Shown here: in pieces, positions 7,614-10,967 of the stretch | Layout of the letters: each line of letters opens with the position of its first letter | Position numbering within the stretch: the first letter of the stretch is position 1 | Assembly: GCA_037443885.1 (NCBI GenBank) | Contig: JBBINN010000096.1 | Coordinates: 1 to 10,967 of the forward strand | Source: SG8-30 sp037443885 | GTDB lineage: Bacteria > Pseudomonadota > Gammaproteobacteria > Steroidobacterales > Steroidobacteraceae | Direction: 5' to 3' | DNA: 10,967 nucleotides | Program-made: the position numbers and the translations under genes | Notes under the pieces: model-generated | What the model saw: only the letters and a program-made list of their open reading frames with translations | What the model was told of the DNA's origin: nothing | The model's database searches: none

Positions 7614-7868
7614 TCAGAACACGACCTTGAACTTGCGCCTGGGCTTCTGCGGGATCTCCTCGGCGGGGATCTTGCGCAGCGTATCCAGGTGCACGTTGAA
7701 CCCGCGGGTCTGGATCCGTTCGAGGAAGGCTGCGATCCACTTCTCGCGCTTCGGCGCGAGCGCGTCCTGCTCCGCCACGATCTTGCGGTAGCGGACCTTC
7801 TGCTCGCGGGTCTCCTGCTTCAGCCAGCGTTCGGCCTCGCGGCTGCGCTTGTGCCTGATCAGCTTCAT
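7614..7868 (-). CDS. Small basic protein of unknown function
   Basis: An 84-residue protein starting at an ATG at 7868, chosen because a purine-rich GGGAG-type ribosome binding site (about 7878-7882) precedes it; a longer upstream reading has low-complexity residues and no support. It is highly charged and mostly basic, with a predicted helical middle (AERWLKQETREQKVRYRKI near residues 12-30) and a basic end (KPRRKFKVVF). There is no signal peptide, membrane segment or metal-binding motif. It lies 28 bases upstream of the cupin gene on the same strand and is probably co-transcribed with it. I do not recognise the family. A nucleic-acid-binding or protein-partner role is conceivable, but nothing in the sequence shows it. 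Confidence 0.6.
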   Translation of the reverse strand: MKLIRHKRSREAERWLKQETREQKVRYRKIVAEQDALAPKREKWIAAFLERIQTRGFNVHLDTLRKIPAEEIPQKPRRKFKVVF

Positions 7869-7952
7869 CGTCTCTCTCCCTCCCTCGAAGGTTGCGCGGG
7901 CAAAGGCGCCATCGGCTCGGTTGTTGTCCTCGTCCGGACCTATGGTCGCCAG

Positions 7953-7965
7953 GGTGTATACAATC
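7953..7965. promoter_or_regulatory. Palindrome-centred AT-rich motif, copy 2 (possible operator or promoter element)
   Basis: GGTGTATACAATC is identical to the motif at 4821-4833. It lies in the intergenic stretch upstream of the small basic gene and the cupin gene, about 84 bases before the ATG at 7868. On the transcribed (minus) strand it reads GATTGTATACACC; TATACA could act as a -10 element, but no clear -35 is visible. Operator and promoter readings are both open. Confidence 0.45.
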
Positions 7966-7984
7966 ACGGAGAGTAGAGGAGCCC

Positions 7985-8015
7985 CGGCCGGCGCGCAAGC
8001 GATGAACGCCGGCCG
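7985..8015 (-). terminator. Hairpin downstream of the solute-binding protein gene
   Basis: CGGCCGGCG and CGCCGGCCG form a 9-bp perfect stem around a 13-base loop, seven bases after the binding-protein stop codon. Leftward it is followed by GGGCTCCTCTACTCTCC, pyrimidine-rich but not a T-run. It is a plausible end to the oxidoreductase/binding-protein transcript, separating it from the small basic gene. Confidence 0.45.
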
Positions 8016-8022
8016 ACCGCGG

Positions 8023-9597
8023 CTACCTGAGGCCGAGCCAGCGCGACAGGTACACGCCGCGCACATTCTCTTTCCAGCCGGTCACCTGCTGCGACACGAC
8101 ACGGCGGCCAGCGTAGAAGTAGAGCGGCGCCACCGGGTGCTGCGCGAGCGCCAGCGCCTCGGCCTGCGCCAGCAGTGCGGCGCGCCGGCCGAGGTCTGCA
8201 GTCCGCTCCGCCTCGCGCACGAGCGCGTCGTAGCCGGGCACGGCCCAGCCGGACTGGTTCATCGCGCCCGCGCCGGACTCGAGGCGCTCGAGGAAGGAGA
8301 CGGGGTCCGTCGTTCCGGCGAGCCACTGGAAGCGCACCGCGTCGAATTCCCCGCGCCCGACTTCCCCGACCAGCGCCTTGAGCTCCAGCGCCTTCAACTC
8401 TGCGCGGATGCCCACGGCCTGCCACATGGACGCGAGCGCCACGGCGACCCGCCGGTTCACGTCGCCGCTGCCGTAGGTGAGCGTGAAACCGAGCGGCTTC
8501 GCAGGGCCGTACCCGGCCTCGGCCAGCAGCGCCCTCGCCTGCCTCACGCGCTCCGCCTGCGCCGCCGCGGCGAAGTCGGCGCGGGCCGGGCGCGGGTAGT
8601 TCGACGCGCCGGGCGGCACGAGCCCGAAGGCCGGTGTCTCTCCCGCGCGTGTGACGTGCCTGGTCAGGGCCTCGCGGTCGACCGCCATCGAGACGGCGCG
8701 GCGCACCCGCGCATCGTCGAACGGCGGACGGCGGACATTGAAGGCGATGTGCTCGAGCCCGAACCCGGCAGACAGCTGCAGCTCTTTCGGCAGGTTCTGC
8801 CGGGCCCAGTCGAGCTGATCGGGCGGAACCACGAGCACCACGTGAAGCTCGCCGGCACGGAATCGCCGCAGCGCGCTCGCGGCATCGCCCGGATGCACGT
8901 GCACCACGGCGTCGAGCGAAACGCGCGCCGCATCGTAGAAACGCGGGTTCTTGCGCAGCCGCACATGCGAGTTCGGCACCCATTCGTCGAGCATGAACGG
9001 GCCGTTGCTGACCATGACGCCGGGGCGGAACCAGTCCGCCGGGCGCGCCTCGACGAGGTGCTGCGGCGCCGGGGAACTGTAGCTGGCGAGTACCTCCGGG
9101 AAGTACGGCGCGGGATGCACGAGTTCGATGCGCAGGCGGCGCTGGTCGAGCGCCTTCACGCCGAGGTCCGACGCCGGCCTGCGGCCGGCGCTGACTTCGC
9201 GCGCGTTCCGGATCGCGTACAGCCGCGCGGCAAAGGGAAAGGCTGTCGCCGGGTCGAGCATGCGCCGGAGCGACCACTCGAAATCCATCGCAGTAAGCGG
9301 ACGCCCGTCCGACCAGAGGAGCCCGTCGCGGAGGCGGAACTCCCAGACCAGCCCGTCCGGACTCACGGTCCACGACTCCGCGGCGCCTGCGATCGGTTTC
9401 GCCTCGGCATCCAGCGTGAGCAGCCCGAGGAACAGGTCGGAGACGATCTGCACCTCGCCCGGCAGGGCGAAGCGGTGCGGATCCAGCGTGGCCGGATCCT
9501 GGGTGCCGGCGCGCAGCAGCACCTTGCCGCTCGCCGCCGCGGCGGCCGGCAGCAGGGCCACGAGCAGCGAAGCGAGCAGCGCGGCCAGGCGCCTCAC
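8023..9597 (-). CDS. ABC transporter periplasmic solute-binding protein, OppA/family 5 type
   Basis: A 524-residue protein that resembles E. coli OppA over its whole length: TLDPHR at 38-42, DLFLGLLTLD at 54-63, ESWTVSPDG at 74-82, WSDGRPLTAMDFEWSLRRML at 95-114, then NGPF, PPFDDARVRRAVSMAVDRE and a late VAPLYFYAGRRVV. Family 5 proteins deliver oligopeptides and, in some cases, nickel or sugars to an ABC importer. Residues 1-22 are a typical Sec signal peptide ending in small residues (AAAAAS). There is no lipobox cysteine, so the mature protein should be free in the periplasm. The start is a GTG whose first four bases (GTGA) overlap the stop of the oxidoreductase gene, so the pair is translationally coupled. 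No permease or ATPase gene is visible, so it may be an orphan that docks with a transporter encoded elsewhere. The ligand is unknown. Confidence 0.88.
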   Translation of the reverse strand: MRRLAALLASLLVALLPAAAAASGKVLLRAGTQDPATLDPHRFALPGEVQIVSDLFLGLLTLDAEAKPIAGAAESWTVSPDGLVWEFRLRDGLLWSDGRPLTAMDFEWSLRRMLDPATAFPFAARLYAIRNAREVSAGRRPASDLGVKALDQRRLRIELVHPAPYFPEVLASYSSPAPQHLVEARPADWFRPGVMVSNGPFMLDEWVPNSHVRLRKNPRFYDAARVSLDAVVHVHPGDAASALRRFRAGELHVVLVVPPDQLDWARQNLPKELQLSAGFGLEHIAFNVRRPPFDDARVRRAVSMAVDREALTRHVTRAGETPAFGLVPPGASNYPRPARADFAAAAQAERVRQARALLAEAGYGPAKPLGFTLTYGSGDVNRRVAVALASMWQAVGIRAELKALELKALVGEVGRGEFDAVRFQWLAGTTDPVSFLERLESGAGAMNQSGWAVPGYDALVREAERTADLGRRAALLAQAEALALAQHPVAPLYFYAGRRVVSQQVTGWKENVRGVYLSRWLGLR

Positions 9598-10967
9598 AGC
9601 GCGAGCCCCGCGGCGTGACCTTCCGACGTCGCTGCCATGACCGTGCGCGGCGCGTAGCAGTCGCCGACGAGCCTCAACTCGACGCCCGCCGCACGCAGCG
9701 GCGCCGCGAGGGCATCGTCGGCGACGCGCGCGGTCGAGTAGGTGAAGATGGCGACGTCGCCGATTACCGTTTCCGCCCCGGTATAGACGTTTCTCGCCAG
9801 CACCATGCCCTCCTCCAGCCGCGAGTTAGGCGACGGCTCCGTGAGCGGACAGATCTCGATGCCGAGCCTCGCCAGGCGCCGCAGGATTCCCAGGCGGGTC
9901 ACCAGCGGCGTGTCCTCCGCGATCCGGTCGCGCGGCGTCAGGATCACCACGCGGTCGAACAGCCGCTTCAGGACCTGTGCCGATGCGTAGGTGCCCTCGC
10001 CGTGATCCATGTCGAACAGCACCGCTGTGCCACCCTGAGGCTCCGCGAGGTCCACGAGGTCGGGCATGAGGGTGCGCAGATCCGGGATCATCCCCTCCGC
10101 ACGCCATTCCTCGGGCAGCATCCTCGGCCAGCCCATGGTCGAGCCCGCTGCGAGCACCACGGCCTCGGGGTCCAGGGCCAGGATGTCCCCCACGCTGGCG
10201 CGCAGGCCGAGCTCGAGCGCGACGCCGGCACGTTTCGCCGCGAGCAGCTGGTAGTCGTAGATGCTGGAGAGATTCTCGCCCCCCGGCAGGCGTGCGTGCA
10301 GGCGCGTCTTGCCGCCTGCCTCCGCACCGGAGCCGAGCACGGTGACCTCGTGTCCCCGGGCGGCGGCCACCCAAGCTGCCTCGAGCCCCGCGATGCCTGC
10401 GCCGACCACGACCACGCGCCGGCCACGGGCGGCCTTCTGTGGCCAGTAGTCGGTCTCGTCGTGTTCCGCTACACGCGGGTTGTTGTCGCAGGCGAGGGTC
10501 GAGTGTTCGGTGATCCGGCCCCAGCAACTGTTGCAGGATACGCAGTAGCGGATGTCGCCGCGCCCGGCGCGGGCCTTCAGCGGCCACGCTGGATCGGTGA
10601 CGAGCGGCCGCCCTAGAGCGACGAGCTCGGCGTCGCCGCGGACGATGATTCCCTCGGCCTCGGCCGGGTCCGTGATCAGGCCGACCGCCATGACGGGCAC
10701 GCCAGGCACCGTGCCCTTGAGCCCGCGGACGATGTCCATGAAAGGCGCGCGAGGCCAGTGCGCGTCCGGGATGTGCATGTCGAGCGACCGCGCGTGCGCG
10801 CCCCAGGTGAAGCAGACGTAGTCCACCGCAGACGGCGTGCAAAGGCGCGGCGCGATCTCGGCGGCCTCTGACGGACCGATCCCGCCCGGCACGCCGTCGT
10901 CGCCGGGCAGCTTGAGGCCGACGATGAAGTCGGGCCCGCAGGCCTGCCGGATGGCGGCGATGGCTTC
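9594..10967 (-). CDS. TMADH/FadH-type flavin and 4Fe-4S oxidoreductase (N-terminus beyond right edge)
   Basis: The C-terminal 457 residues of an old-yellow-enzyme-related, multi-cofactor oxidoreductase are visible. The edge cuts the FMN-binding TIM barrel, whose last strands appear as FIVGLKLPGDD, VMAVGLITDP and LVALGRPLVTDP. Then come four cysteines (visible residues 142, 145, 148, 160; C-x2-C-x2-C-x11-C) for a 4Fe-4S cluster, and a Rossmann dinucleotide motif VVVGAGIAGLEAA near 186-198. The first cysteine spacing is closer to trimethylamine dehydrogenase and N-methylproline demethylase than to FadH, which I recall as C-x2-C-x3-C. A later block (VLFDMDHGEGTYASAQVL) matches the second nucleotide-binding region of the TMADH group. 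Such enzymes oxidise N-methylated amines or reduce enoyl groups; the substrate here is unknown. Where most family members have an acidic residue after the second beta strand, this one reads VTVLGSG, which could alter dinucleotide binding. Its stop overlaps the start of the binding-protein gene by 4 bases. Confidence 0.85.
   Translation of the reverse strand, partial: EAIAAIRQACGPDFIVGLKLPGDDGVPGGIGPSEAAEIAPRLCTPSAVDYVCFTWGAHARSLDMHIPDAHWPRAPFMDIVRGLKGTVPGVPVMAVGLITDPAEAEGIIVRGDAELVALGRPLVTDPAWPLKARAGRGDIRYCVSCNSCWGRITEHSTLACDNNPRVAEHDETDYWPQKAARGRRVVVVGAGIAGLEAAWVAAARGHEVTVLGSGAEAGGKTRLHARLPGGENLSSIYDYQLLAAKRAGVALELGLRASVGDILALDPEAVVLAAGSTMGWPRMLPEEWRAEGMIPDLRTLMPDLVDLAEPQGGTAVLFDMDHGEGTYASAQVLKRLFDRVVILTPRDRIAEDTPLVTRLGILRRLARLGIEICPLTEPSPNSRLEEGMVLARNVYTGAETVIGDVAIFTYSTARVADDALAAPLRAAGVELRLVGDCYAPRTVMAATSEGHAAGLAL

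Noticed and set aside
7849..9618. A 589-codon open frame on the plus strand opposite the solute-binding protein
   Set aside because: The antisense gene is a clear OppA-type protein over its full length; this frame is Arg-rich with no recognisable motif.

Overview
The window is about 11 kb of very GC-rich bacterial DNA, densely packed with genes. An AlaA-type aminotransferase very close to the Escherichia coli form, a RecB-family nuclease/UvrD-type helicase pair of proteobacterial type and an OppA-type periplasmic binding protein suggest a high-GC gammaproteobacterium or a relative. The placement is an inference. A run of 10 Ns inside a gene suggests a scaffolded draft, possibly a metagenome-assembled genome.

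Region 1 (1-4714, minus strand) reads alaA, then an AddB-like RecB-family nuclease (767-3409), then an AddA-like UvrD-type helicase that runs off the left edge. The nuclease and helicase overlap by 8 bases and look like a double-strand-break end-processing pair. A hairpin lies between alaA and the nuclease gene.

Region 2 (4715-7952) is the least familiar part. Two plus-strand genes (a DUF3598/lipocalin-like protein and a SAM-dependent methyltransferase with a long uncharacterised N-terminal half) converge on two minus-strand genes (a small basic protein and a double-cupin protein with a histidine-rich tail). Two GC-rich hairpins separate the convergent pairs. The same AT-rich, palindrome-centred 13-mer sits upstream of both pairs (4821-4833 and 7953-7965), which suggests, but does not prove, shared control. 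The first copy also lies upstream of alaA. The cupin gene is interrupted by the N run, which probably hides its metal-binding HxH motif.

Region 3 (7966-10967, minus strand) holds a TMADH/old-yellow-enzyme-type flavin and 4Fe-4S oxidoreductase that enters from the right edge. It is coupled by a 4-base overlap to an OppA-like peptide/solute-binding protein, which is followed by a terminator-like hairpin. No permease or ATPase genes are in view.

The strongest calls are alaA, the nuclease/helicase pair, the binding protein and the flavin oxidoreductase. The substrate of the methyltransferase, the role of the cupin protein and the idea of a four-gene module are open. No rRNA, tRNA, CRISPR array, insertion sequence or attachment site was recognised.
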